NCBI RefSeq assembly: GCF_020405185.1
Contig: NZ_CP084463.1
Span: 2,418,001-2,482,000 of the forward strand
DNA: 64,000 nt
DNA from: Halomicrobium salinisoli
Lineage (GTDB): Archaea; Halobacteriota; Halobacteria; Halobacteriales; Haloarculaceae
Reading direction: 5' to 3'
Shown: one piece after another, positions 1 through 7,825 of the stretch
How positions within the stretch are numbered: the stretch's first letter is position 1
How the letters are laid out: each line of letters begins with the position of its first letter
Program-made: the position numbers and the translations under genes
The notes under the pieces: model-generated
What the model was told of the DNA's origin: nothing
What the model saw: only the letters and a program-made list of their open reading frames with translations
Databases searched by the model: none

Positions 1-180
1 GCGATGGGGACCGTCGTCCCGCCCGGGTACGAGGTCCCGCCGGACTCGTTCGTCCGGGGGACGCCCGCCTCGGTGACGCCGCTCTCCGAGACCGACATCG
101 ACGCCGAGGCGGTCTTCGAGGCCTTCTCGTCGGGCGACTACGCCAACCTGGCCGACCGCCACGAGGACCTGTTCGAATAG
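1..180 (+). CDS. Gamma-carbonic-anhydrase-like hexapeptide-repeat protein (C-terminal fragment)
   Basis: Only the last 59 codons lie in the window; the gene begins upstream. The visible part has MGTVVPPGYEVPPDSFVRG, typical of the end of the left-handed beta-helix in gamma-carbonic anhydrase/acetyltransferase-like proteins, then a short acidic helical tail ending NLADRHEDLF. The metal-binding histidines would be in the missing part, so catalytic status cannot be judged. It is followed 48 bases later by the GCS2-like gene on the same strand. Confidence 0.7.
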   Translation, partial: AMGTVVPPGYEVPPDSFVRGTPASVTPLSETDIDAEAVFEAFSSGDYANLADRHEDLFE

Positions 181-228
181 TTTCGGAGCACCGACAGTAT
201 AAACCGCTCCCCCTCGTTACGACCGGGC

Positions 229-1794
229 ATGGACGACCTCGTCGACCTGGTGCGGCGGTCGCTGAGCGAGTCGGCCGCCGAGGAGTTCGCCGCACGGGTC
301 GACGAGCAGGCCCAGCGGCTTCGACGTGACGTCGCCGCCGGCGAGTACGACACCGACGACTTCGCCGTCGGGCTGGAGGTCGAAGTGTACGGCGTCGACG
401 CCGGCGACGGGGACGGGGAAGGCCGGGAAGAGGGCGGCCGCGACGACAGCGGCCGACTGACCGACCTCCCCGAATCGGTGTTCGCCGGGTCGCTCGCCGG
501 AGAGCTGGGCGTGCACAACGCCGAGATCAACACCGATCCCGACGTGTTCGACCCGGCCGGACTGGAATCGCAGGCCGAGGCGTTCCGGCGGCGCGTGTCG
601 GAGGGGCGCGACGCCGCGGCGGCCGAGAACCGGGACCTCGCGCTCGACGCGATGTGGACGATCCCGCCCGCGGAGGGCAGCGAGGCGTACCTCTCGGCCG
701 TCGAGGAGGCGTCGGGCGTCGTGGTCGCCGAGAACATGCACCGCGACGCCCGGTACGTCGCGCTGGACAACGACACGCTCCGCCACGCCGGCGGCGAGAT
801 AGCGTTCTCGGTCCCCGGCGCCGACCACGCGTTCCCGACGATCCTCTTCGAATCGCTGGCGACCTCGGTCCAGCCCCACCTCCAGATCCCGACGGCCGAG
901 CGGTTCCCCGCCTACTACAACGCCGCGATCCGGACGCTCGGCCCGGTGCTCGCGCTGACGGCCAACTCGCCGTTCCTGCCGCCGGACCTGTACAACCGGG
1001 TCGACGACCCCCGCGGACTGCTGTCCGAGACGCACCGGGAACTGCGCATCGCCGCCTTCGAGCAGTCGGTCAACACCAGCGCGAACCCGAAGGTCCGGGT
1101 CCCGGACGACCTCAAGACGGCCGCCGACGTGGTCGACCACGTCGTCGCGGACGACACCTTCGCCCCGTTCCTGCGGGAGTGGGTCGACGAGGACCCCGAC
1201 GGCGTCCAGGGCCGGCACTGGGAGTTCGACCACAAGCGCGGCACCTACTGGCGGTGGCTGCGCTGCGTGATCGGCGGCGACCCCGTCGACGGCGCCGGCG
1301 ACGAGCGCTCGCTGCGCATCGAGTACCGCCCGGTCCCGACCCAGCCGACGGTCGACGACGTCGCCGCCGTCCAGGCGCTCGTGGCCGGCCTGCTCCGCGG
1401 CCTCGTCGCCCGGGACCACCCGCTCGCGGACCTCCCCTGGAACGCGGCCGAGCGGAGCTTCTACGCCGCCGCCCGCGAAGGCCTCGACGCCAATCTCGAC
1501 TGGGTGACCGTCGACGGCGAGCGGACGAGCGACCGCGAGACCGTCTACGACGAACTGTTCGACCTCGCCCGCGCGGGACTGGACGAGGCCGGCCTGTCCG
1601 GGGACCGCGCCGACGACCTCCTCCGCCCGCTGGAGCGGCGGTGGGCGGCGCGGACGACGCCCGCGGCCTGGAAGATCGAGCGCGCTCGCGAGTATCTCGA
1701 CGACGGGCTGGACCTGACCGAGGCGATCCACGAGATGCAGCGCGACTACTTCGACCTGAGTCGCGAAGACGGCGTTTTCGCCGACTGGCTGTGA
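229..1794 (+). CDS. GCS2-like (glutamate-cysteine ligase fold) protein
   Basis: A 521-residue soluble acidic protein with the spaced signatures of the carboxylate-amine ligase GCS2 superfamily: an EVE motif at residues 50-52, HNAEINTDP at 96-104, SVQPHLQ at 213-219, LTANSPF at 243-249 and RIEYRPVPTQPTV at 363-375. In this superfamily the paired acidic residues bind Mg-ATP and glutamate is joined to an amine. The protein is longer than the usual bacterial or haloarchaeal glutamate-cysteine ligase, so the acceptor amine is not predictable. No other thiol-metabolism gene is adjacent. The start is 48 bases after the preceding stop. Fold assignment is fairly sure, reaction unknown. Confidence 0.7.
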   Translation: MDDLVDLVRRSLSESAAEEFAARVDEQAQRLRRDVAAGEYDTDDFAVGLEVEVYGVDAGDGDGEGREEGGRDDSGRLTDLPESVFAGSLAGELGVHNAEINTDPDVFDPAGLESQAEAFRRRVSEGRDAAAAENRDLALDAMWTIPPAEGSEAYLSAVEEASGVVVAENMHRDARYVALDNDTLRHAGGEIAFSVPGADHAFPTILFESLATSVQPHLQIPTAERFPAYYNAAIRTLGPVLALTANSPFLPPDLYNRVDDPRGLLSETHRELRIAAFEQSVNTSANPKVRVPDDLKTAADVVDHVVADDTFAPFLREWVDEDPDGVQGRHWEFDHKRGTYWRWLRCVIGGDPVDGAGDERSLRIEYRPVPTQPTVDDVAAVQALVAGLLRGLVARDHPLADLPWNAAERSFYAAAREGLDANLDWVTVDGERTSDRETVYDELFDLARAGLDEAGLSGDRADDLLRPLERRWAARTTPAAWKIERAREYLDDGLDLTEAIHEMQRDYFDLSREDGVFADWL

Positions 1795-1848
1795 TTCGGA
1801 TATGTAGGTGTTCGGGGCGGCTTAGCAGTTGAATCGGTCACTGAGGAG

Positions 1849-2104
1849 AGCCAGAAAGCCCCGGCTGGCTGCGGTCCCGTGACTCGCTGCGCTCCTCACT
1901 CCGTTGCGGTGCTTACTTCGTCAGGGTTCCCGCAGCCAGCCGCCCCTTTCAGTCCCGCCCAGCGCTAGTTGACCAGCCGGCTACGGGCGGGACTGGAAGG
2001 GGCGGCCCGTTCGACGAAGGCGGACGACGCAAGCACTGGACCGAGCGGAGCGAGGGAAGCGCGCAGCGAGTCCCCCGAGTCGAACGGGCCGGGGCCTTCC
2101 GGCT
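1849..2104. repeat. Cloverleaf-like palindromic element, copy 1
   Basis: A 256-bp nested inverted repeat between two convergent genes. Outer arms 1849-1862 and 2091-2104 pair with two mismatches (agccagaaagcccc / ggggccttccggct). Inside are three hairpins. The first has a perfect 13-bp stem (1862-1874 with 1930-1942). The second is the conserved centre, cccctttcagtcccgccc at 1943-1960 with its complement at 1985-2002, one mismatch. The third has an 11-bp stem (2004-2014 with 2080-2090). The loops of hairpins 1 and 3 carry inverted versions of the same module (gactcgctgcgc ... gtgctt.cgtcgtc). Short reading frames across it are spurious. Confidence 0.85.
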
Positions 2105-2137
2105 GTTCGCGTCGTTAAGGCAATCACAGGCGTACAC

Positions 2138-3169
2138 TCACCCCGTTTTACTAGCACCACTCCCCCGCTCGACGGACTGAAGGTCGATCCGTCCCTCGGG
2201 CATCGGGACGCCGCGGTAGGGGTCCTCGGCCAGCAGGAGGGCGCCGTCGAGGTCGGCGTACTCGACCAGCGGCGCGAGGTGGCACGCGGGCGCGATGGAG
2301 GCGTTCGACTCCAGCATACACCCCAGCATCACCTCCAGCCCGCAGGCGTGGGCGGCGGCGATGGCCTCGCGGGCCTCGCGCACGCCGCCGGTCTTGAGTA
2401 GTTTGACCGTCACGAGGTCGCAGGCGTCGGCGATCCGGGGGGCGTCCGCCGCGGCGACGAAGGACTCGTCGGCGCAGATCGGCAGCGGCGCGTCCCCGTG
2501 GACCCGCCGGAGGCCGTCGAGGTCGTCCTTCGGGACGGGCTGTTCGAGGAACTGGACGCCCTCGTCGGCGAGCCAGCGGGCCTGCTCGACGGCCTCGGCC
2601 GCGTCCCAGGCGCCGTTGGCGTCCACCCGGAGGGTCGCGTCGGGCGCGGCCTCGCGCACGGCGCGGACGCGCGCCCGGTCGTCGTCGGTCCCGACCTTGA
2701 TCTTCAGGATCGGGTATCCCTCGTCGACGGCCGCGGCGGCCTTCTCGGCCATCCGGTCGGGGTCGTCGATGCCGACGGTGAAGGAGGTCCGCGGCGCGGC
2801 GTCGGGGTCCAGTCCCCACTGGCGGTAGCAGGGGACGCCCAGGTCCCGGGCGGCGAGATCGGCCAGCGCCGTCGAGACGGCCGAGCGGGCCACGGGGTCG
2901 TCGGGCGCCCGCTCGGCCAGTTCGCGCGAGAGGCGCTGGTCGGCGTGGGGGTCGTCGCAGTCCACGATGACGGGCCGGAGTTCCTCCAGGGTCGCCGCGA
3001 CCGCGTCGCCGCTGCCGCCGTAGTAGGCCGTGGGCGCGACGCCGCCGACGCCGGTGGTGCCCTCGTGGGTCAGTTCCACGACGACCGCGTCGGCGGCGTC
3101 GGTGGTCCCGCGGGCGATGCCGAACGGGTCCGCCGCGGCCAGCGAGTGGCGCTCGACGGCTAGGTTCAC
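2138..3169 (-). CDS. dgcA: Enolase-superfamily epimerase/racemase, DgcA-like (N-acetyl-D-glutamate racemase candidate)
   Basis: A 343-residue member of the muconate-lactonizing subgroup of the enolase superfamily. The KxK motif (K156, K158), Mg ligands in RVDANGAW (D183), E209 and D234, and the opposing catalytic K256 are all present. Alone it would be called a dipeptide epimerase. Directly upstream is a DUF1611 gene, the pairing reported for DgcN-DgcA in marine Proteobacteria and halophilic archaea, where D-glutamate is N-acetylated and the product racemised. It starts with GTG at 3167-3169, overlapping the dgcN stop by four bases (GTGA), so the two are translationally coupled. The enzyme class is firm; the substrate rests on gene context. 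Confidence 0.75.
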   Translation of the reverse strand: MNLAVERHSLAAADPFGIARGTTDAADAVVVELTHEGTTGVGGVAPTAYYGGSGDAVAATLEELRPVIVDCDDPHADQRLSRELAERAPDDPVARSAVSTALADLAARDLGVPCYRQWGLDPDAAPRTSFTVGIDDPDRMAEKAAAAVDEGYPILKIKVGTDDDRARVRAVREAAPDATLRVDANGAWDAAEAVEQARWLADEGVQFLEQPVPKDDLDGLRRVHGDAPLPICADESFVAAADAPRIADACDLVTVKLLKTGGVREAREAIAAAHACGLEVMLGCMLESNASIAPACHLAPLVEYADLDGALLLAEDPYRGVPMPEGRIDLQSVERGSGASKTG

Positions 3170-4173
3170 GGCAGCGCCTCCAGGATCTCGTCCGCGTCGA
3201 ACCGGACCGGATCGGTCGCGGGGACGCCCAGCGCGTCGCCGTACTCCGCGACGGCGTCGCGGGCGCCGCTCTCGTCCAGCCGCCGGGTGTTGAGCGCGCC
3301 GGCGACGACGTCGGCGCCGCTGACCGGCGACGCCATCCGCTCGTAGAGGTCGGCGTACCGCTCGACCGCGGGCAGCGGGAACGATTCGTAGCCATGGACG
3401 ACCTCCCGGCCGGCGACGTGACAGAGCACCAGCGCGTCGGGCTGGGCGCCGTGGAGGATGCTCGTCGTCACGCCGGAGTAGGCGGGGTGGACCAGCGCGC
3501 CCTGGCCCTCGACGATCAGCAGGTCGCGGTCGCCCTGCTCTTCGACCAGCCCCTCGACGGCGCCCGCGGCGAAGTCCGCGATCACCCGGTCGATGGCGAT
3601 GCCCCTGTCGGCGATGGCGATACCGGTCTGGCCGGTCGGGACGACGGCGGCGTCGATGCCCCGCTCCCGCGCCGCGTCCCGCAGCTCGAAGCTCGTGGTC
3701 ATCTTCCCAGTCGAGCAGTCCGTGCCCACCGTCAGCACCACGTCGGCGTCGACCGCGCCGGCGGTGCCGTCGGCGACGCTCAGGTCCTCGGGCGGCCGCC
3801 GCAGGTCCCGTAGCTCGGCGCCGTGGTCCGCCGCCAGCGCGGCGAACTCCTCGTCCGCCGAGAGCATGTAGTGGAGCCCGGCGATCACGTCACAGCCCCG
3901 CTTCAGGGCCGCCCGCACGTCCGGCCGCCAGTCGTCCTCGAACCCGCCGCCGATGGGGGCGATGCCGATCAGCAGCGCGTCCACGTCGGGGACCTCGTCC
4001 ATCGACGCGACGATGGGCGCGTCCTGAACGTCCGGCAGGTGGTCGTGAACCCGGTCGCCCGCGGTGGACCGGTCCAGCACCGCGCGCACGTCGTGGTCGC
4101 CGTAGCGCAGCACGCCCACGGCCGTCTTCGCGTCGTCCGGGAACCTGTCGTGAGCGAGGATGGCGACGTCCAT
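3166..4173 (-). CDS. dgcN: DUF1611 family protein, DgcN-like D-glutamate N-acetyltransferase candidate
   Basis: A 335-residue DUF1611 protein: an N-terminal Rossmann-like half (MDVAILAHDR...) and a C-terminal P-loop half with GTDCSTGKMTT at 150-160. DUF1611 proteins paired with enolase-superfamily epimerases have been described as D-glutamate N-acetyltransferases (DgcN). I choose ATG at 4173, not the upstream in-frame start at 4230, because a TATA-like stretch (gataaaaacc, 4197-4206 on the top strand) lies 28 bases ahead and the upstream extension is Arg-rich and non-conserved-looking. It heads a two-gene operon with dgcA. Confidence 0.75.
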   Translation of the reverse strand: MDVAILAHDRFPDDAKTAVGVLRYGDHDVRAVLDRSTAGDRVHDHLPDVQDAPIVASMDEVPDVDALLIGIAPIGGGFEDDWRPDVRAALKRGCDVIAGLHYMLSADEEFAALAADHGAELRDLRRPPEDLSVADGTAGAVDADVVLTVGTDCSTGKMTTSFELRDAARERGIDAAVVPTGQTGIAIADRGIAIDRVIADFAAGAVEGLVEEQGDRDLLIVEGQGALVHPAYSGVTTSILHGAQPDALVLCHVAGREVVHGYESFPLPAVERYADLYERMASPVSGADVVAGALNTRRLDESGARDAVAEYGDALGVPATDPVRFDADEILEALP

Positions 4174-4275
4174 GCCGCTAGGCTCCGACCGCCGGCGATA
4201 AAAACCTCCTCTACGACCGGTCGCGACCACGTCGTCAGGAGCGTGCCGGACGGTGGCCAGAACGGTTCGGCCCGC

Positions 4276-5169
4276 TCACGGCACTCGCAGTCGGACGGTC
4301 CAGAACTCGCGGACGGCGTCCTCCAGAGCAGCCTCCGGGTCGCCGGTGGCGTCGACGGACGCGGTGACGTCGGCGACGTCGCCGAACTCCGAGAGGACGC
4401 TGCGCTCGCCGAGGACGTAGAGGCGGTCGGCCGAACGCTCCTCGATGGCGGCGCGGCACCGCTCGAGGTGGGAGTCGATCTGCTCCTCGCGGAGGCGCTC
4501 GAAGCGGGACTGGGAGAAGCCGCCCTTGGAGTGCTGGCTCTTCAGATCGGAGTCGAAGCCGTGGAAGGCGACGCGCTCGTCGCCGTCGAACTCGGCGAGG
4601 GCGAACAGGTCCGAGCGGACGAGCGCGACGGCGTGCTCCCCGGTGGGGCGGAACCACGCCCGCTCGAGGGCGACGCGCTCGTCCCACCGGGCGAAGGGCT
4701 CGGGCGCGACGGGGACGGAGAGGCAGGCCGACAGCAGGCCGGCGTCGTCGGCGACGACGAGGCAGGGGGCGGCGCGGCCGACCAGCCCGGCCCGGTCGCC
4801 CAGCGCCGTCCGGACGGGATCGGGCACCTCGCGGCCGTCGGCGACGTAGGCGGTCAGGACGCCCTCGGGCTCGGTCTCGACGGCGGCGAGGCGGTCGAGG
4901 ACCTCGTCGAGGCGCCCGCCCCGTAGCGTCTCCTCGACGCGGAACTCCCGGTCGGCGTCGCCGTCCTGGAGGCGCTCGACGCGGTCCTCCAGTTCGGTGA
5001 CGCGGTCCTGCAGGCGGTTGACCCGCTCCTCGGCGTCCTGGCGCTCGCTGACGGCGTCGGCGCGGCGCTCCTCCTCCGCCTCGAGCTGGCGCTGGAGGTG
5101 GTGGTTCTCCTCCTCCAGCTCCTCGATGCGCTCCTTCAGCGATCCCCGCCGGAGCAGCTCGTCCAGCAT
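4276..5169 (-). CDS. Vms1/Ankzf1-type (eRF1-like) peptidyl-tRNA hydrolase
   Basis: A 297-residue protein with an N-terminal coiled coil (about residues 12-70, heptad-rich Glu/Arg/Leu) and a C-terminal VLRF1/eRF1-like domain. The diagnostic GGxxQ-type loop is KGGFSQSR at 215-222, with Q220 the counterpart of the catalytic glutamine of yeast Vms1, preceded by SQHS. Vms1-family enzymes release nascent chains from stalled 60S/50S ribosome-tRNA complexes in ribosome quality control. The coiled coil replaces the zinc-finger/ankyrin parts of the eukaryotic proteins. It is a single gene facing the same way as its neighbours, with wide spacing to both. Confidence 0.75.
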   Translation of the reverse strand: MLDELLRRGSLKERIEELEEENHHLQRQLEAEEERRADAVSERQDAEERVNRLQDRVTELEDRVERLQDGDADREFRVEETLRGGRLDEVLDRLAAVETEPEGVLTAYVADGREVPDPVRTALGDRAGLVGRAAPCLVVADDAGLLSACLSVPVAPEPFARWDERVALERAWFRPTGEHAVALVRSDLFALAEFDGDERVAFHGFDSDLKSQHSKGGFSQSRFERLREEQIDSHLERCRAAIEERSADRLYVLGERSVLSEFGDVADVTASVDATGDPEAALEDAVREFWTVRLRVP

Positions 5170-5241
5170 CTACTGATGGGGGGACCCGCTGGCGTAAAAA
5201 CGTTCAGCCCCGGCGGCCGGAGCACGGAGCGCGGGCCGTCA

Positions 5242-5589
5242 TCAGACGGCCGCGCCGGACGTGAGCGTGAGCAGCTGCCGGGCGCGGTCGGCCTTGGCCA
5301 GCAGGACCTCCTTCAGCGTCGGCGGGTTCCGCACGCGGGCGTCGTCGAGGTACGACTCTGGGACGGCGAGCGTGTCCGCCGGCACCTCTTCGTCGCCCCG
5401 CACGGGGAAGTGCCGCTCCCCGAGCTTCATCACGAGGGGGAGGTCCGTCCGCTCGACGCCCTCGCCCGTCGCGTAGAGCTCCCGATTGACGCGCTCGTGT
5501 TGCTCGTGGCACATCGCCGCGGTCTCGCCGTCGCTCGGTTCGACGTAGAGGCGCCCCACGTAGTAGCCTCCCGAGAACCGTTCGAACAT
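5242..5589 (-). CDS. Small haloarchaeal protein (DUF5802-like)
   Basis: A 115-residue soluble protein starting MFERFSGGYYVGRLYVEP, with a conserved-looking LVMKLGERHFPV segment and a helical C-terminus (KEVLLAKADRARQLL). It resembles the haloarchaeal DUF5802 family (recalled, unchecked); function unknown. ATG at 5589 is preferred over an in-frame ATG at 5622, because the latter lies inside the promoter region: a TATA-like ggcataagcg (5618-5627) and a palindrome (5598-5620) sit just upstream of 5589. Confidence 0.65.
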   Translation of the reverse strand: MFERFSGGYYVGRLYVEPSDGETAAMCHEQHERVNRELYATGEGVERTDLPLVMKLGERHFPVRGDEEVPADTLAVPESYLDDARVRNPPTLKEVLLAKADRARQLLTLTSGAAV

Positions 5590-5597
5590 GTGGTCAG

Positions 5598-5620
5598 GCC
5601 ATGGTAAGAGATACCATGGC
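5598..5620. promoter_or_regulatory. Palindromic operator candidate upstream of the 5242-5589 gene
   Basis: Perfect 9-bp inverted repeat gccatggta / taccatggc (5598-5606 and 5612-5620) with a 5-base spacer. It lies between a TATA-like element and the ATG of the minus-strand gene, over the expected transcription start. This is a typical place for an archaeal repressor site. The binding protein is unknown. Confidence 0.45.
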
Positions 5621-5857
5621 ATAAGCGTTTGCCGGCACGCTTTTCACGACGAGCATTCAGAGCGGCCGGGGCGCGACCGGCGGCGCGCGGGCCGGTCGAC
5701 GTGTCAGAACGACGGAAGAGAGCCCGTACGGACCGTAGGCGCCGCCTTGGACGCTTTCGAGCCCGCGTAAACGATTCAAACGAACGGGGCGCGGACGCTG
5801 AACGGTCCGAACGGTACGCGTCGTTTTTTAAGTGGCGGGACGTACGGGGGAACGAGT
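5621..5857. other. Divergent intergenic region with promoter for the exported-protein gene
   Basis: The 237-bp gap between divergent genes. A TATA-like tttttaagt (5825-5833) lies 25-33 bases before the ATG at 5858, consistent with an almost leaderless transcript to the right. The middle part (about 5640-5800) shows no gene, strong hairpin or repeat. Confidence 0.5.
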
Positions 5858-7102
5858 ATGACCAGGCGGCAGGCGGCGGTCGTCGCGCTCGCGGTCCTGT
5901 GTGCGCTGGGAGCGGCGCTCCCGGCGGCGGCCGCTCAGGAGACGACGACGCCGAGCGAGGAGGGTGAGTCGGCGGGGCTCGGAGACGAACTGACGGCCTT
6001 CATGCAGAGCAGCGCGGCGGAGGCGAACGACTCCGTCGAGTCGGGCATGTGGCGGTCGGCCTTCGAGTCCGCCGACGAGTCCGAGCGTGCGCGGCTGGCG
6101 ACCAACCGCACCGAGCGGCTGACGCATCGACTCGACCGGCTCCGACAGCGCAACCGGACGCTGACCGCGCGCTACGAGAACGGCTCGATGGAGCGGTCGG
6201 CCTACCTGGCCCAGGTGAGCCAGCTGTCGGGACGCATCGCGGCGCTCCGCACGAGCGTCAACGAGACCGGGCAGGCCGCCGAGACGGCGGGCGTCGACCC
6301 GCCCGGGCTCGAACGGCTCCGCTCCGAGGCGCGCAACGCGACCGGTCCCGAGGTGAACGGCGTCGCCCGGGGGCTGACGGCCGGCGGCGGTCCGCCGGCC
6401 GATGCACCTGCCCGGGGCGGTCCGCCGAACGCGAGCGAGCGCCCGGGCGCAGCGGGAAACGCGACGCCGGGGACCGGTCCACCAACGAACGCCGGACCGA
6501 ACGGGACGCAGGGCCCGCCGAACGGGACCGGCGCACCGGCGGATGACGCCCGCGGCGCCGGGAACGGCACTAACGGTGCACCCGACGGAGCCGGTTCGGC
6601 GGCCGACGGGGACCGCGGCCCGCAGGGCGACTCGTCCGGCGAAGGCCGGCCCGACGCCGGCGAGGATCGATCGGGAAATGAACAGGGGGGATCGGCGTCC
6701 GGTGACGGCGCCGGCGGTGCCGGTGACGACGGGGACGTGCCCGGAGTCGGCGGCGGATCCGGTGACGAGGAGGCCGGTACGGGAAACGGGCAATCGGGCT
6801 CCGGTAGCGACGGCTCGGACGGCGGCTCCGGTTCGAACGCGTCCGACGGAGCCGGGGACGGGGGTTCTGACGCCGGTAGTGACCCCAGCCGGCCCGACTC
6901 CAGCGACGGGGCCGACGCGTCCGACTCTGCTGACCCCGCGGACGACTCCGACAGTTCCGACCCCAGCGACGGAGCCGACGCGCCGGACGCGTCGGATCCT
7001 GCGGACGGCTCCGACAGTTCTGATCCGTCTGATCCCGCGGACGGTTCCGACGGCGGCGGCCCCGGGAACGGGCCCGGTGACGCGTACGTCGTCCCTCGCT
7101 GA
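5858..7102 (+). CDS. Exported low-complexity acidic protein (haloarchaeal, function unknown)
   Basis: A 414-residue protein with a Sec-type signal peptide (about residues 1-27: basic MTRRQ, hydrophobic VVALAVLCALGAALPAAAA). A mature helical domain (about 30-160) carries repeated NRT/NAT sequons, e.g. ATNRTERL, that could be N-glycosylated. Then follows about 240 residues of Gly/Asp/Ser/Pro low complexity, ending DAYVVPR. There is no C-terminal membrane anchor. The low-complexity tail suggests an extended acidic surface or linker. It resembles a haloarchaeal secreted family I recall as DUF7096 (uncertain). It lies 51 bases upstream of an HTH regulator on the same strand, a possible functional pair. 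Confidence 0.65.
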   Translation: MTRRQAAVVALAVLCALGAALPAAAAQETTTPSEEGESAGLGDELTAFMQSSAAEANDSVESGMWRSAFESADESERARLATNRTERLTHRLDRLRQRNRTLTARYENGSMERSAYLAQVSQLSGRIAALRTSVNETGQAAETAGVDPPGLERLRSEARNATGPEVNGVARGLTAGGGPPADAPARGGPPNASERPGAAGNATPGTGPPTNAGPNGTQGPPNGTGAPADDARGAGNGTNGAPDGAGSAADGDRGPQGDSSGEGRPDAGEDRSGNEQGGSASGDGAGGAGDDGDVPGVGGGSGDEEAGTGNGQSGSGSDGSDGGSGSNASDGAGDGGSDAGSDPSRPDSSDGADASDSADPADDSDSSDPSDGADAPDASDPADGSDSSDPSDPADGSDGGGPGNGPGDAYVVPR

Positions 7103-7153
7103 GGCACGGCGAGGAGACATGCTTATCTGGCGCGGTACACTACCGGGCGGTGA

Positions 7154-7810
7154 ATGGATTCCGCCGAGTTGCTCGATCTACTCGGGAACGCCAACCGCAG
7201 GCGCATTCTCCGGCTGCTGGCCCACAAGCCCTGTTACGTGACCGAGATCAGCGAGTACATCGGCGTCAGTCCCAAGGCGGTCATCGACCACCTCTCGAAA
7301 CTGGAGGAAGCGGGGCTGGTCGAGAGCCGAACCGACGACCAGCGCCGGAAGTACTTCTCCATCGCGCGGAACCTCCGGCTCGAAGTCCAGGTCTCGCCCT
7401 ACCGGTTCGGCACCAAGAGCGCCTATCCGGCCAGTCGCGGGCTGGACATCAGCACCTGTCGCTACCTCACCATCGACGTCAGCCACGACGAGGGCGACGA
7501 CCTGACCGACGTCACGCGTGAGCTCAAACGGCTCGAACAGCTGGAGAACGAGCTCTCGATGGCCCAGCGGTGGGTCCAGGGCCGGCTCACCGAGGTCCGG
7601 GAGCGGCTCAGCGAGCGGGTCGAGGACGACGAGGGCGACGGCCGGCTGTACGCCGAGGTGATCAGCGCGCTGGCCAACGGGGCCCGCGACGTCGACGCCG
7701 TCAGCCGCGAGGTGGAGGCCCCGCCGGAACTCGTCGAGGAGTCGCTGACCTGGCTCGCCGAGCGCGGCGTCGCCGAACGCGACGGCGACGAGTGGCGGCT
7801 CTCGGAGTGA
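7154..7810 (+). CDS. ArsR-like winged-helix transcription regulator
   Basis: A 218-residue protein. Residues about 1-75 form an ArsR-type winged helix (LLDLLGNANRRRILRLLAHK, then VTEISEYIGVSPKAVIDHLS as recognition helix region, then the wing around RKYFSI). A central helical segment (about 115-165) looks like a dimerising coiled coil. A second small winged-helix-like domain fills the C-terminus. No metal-binding cysteine pair of SmtB/ArsR sensors is visible. It has its own promoter: gcttatctgg at 7121-7130, about 29 bases before ATG, so expression need not depend on the upstream gene. Confidence 0.75.
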   Translation: MDSAELLDLLGNANRRRILRLLAHKPCYVTEISEYIGVSPKAVIDHLSKLEEAGLVESRTDDQRRKYFSIARNLRLEVQVSPYRFGTKSAYPASRGLDISTCRYLTIDVSHDEGDDLTDVTRELKRLEQLENELSMAQRWVQGRLTEVRERLSERVEDDEGDGRLYAEVISALANGARDVDAVSREVEAPPELVEESLTWLAERGVAERDGDEWRLSE

Positions 7811-7825
7811 GCGCCCGGTACCGTT

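Noticed and set aside
217..1731. Long minus-strand reading frame of 504 codons opposite the GCS2-like gene
   Set aside because: It is an antisense frame with Arg/Val-rich, unstructured-looking product, opened by GC-rich codon bias; the plus-strand protein has recognisable motifs.
1949..2137. Short reading frames inside the palindromic elements (e.g. near 1949-2137 and 14790-15059)
   Set aside because: They translate the repeat itself, differ between copies and have no start signals. Such frames are probably spurious annotations in related genomes.
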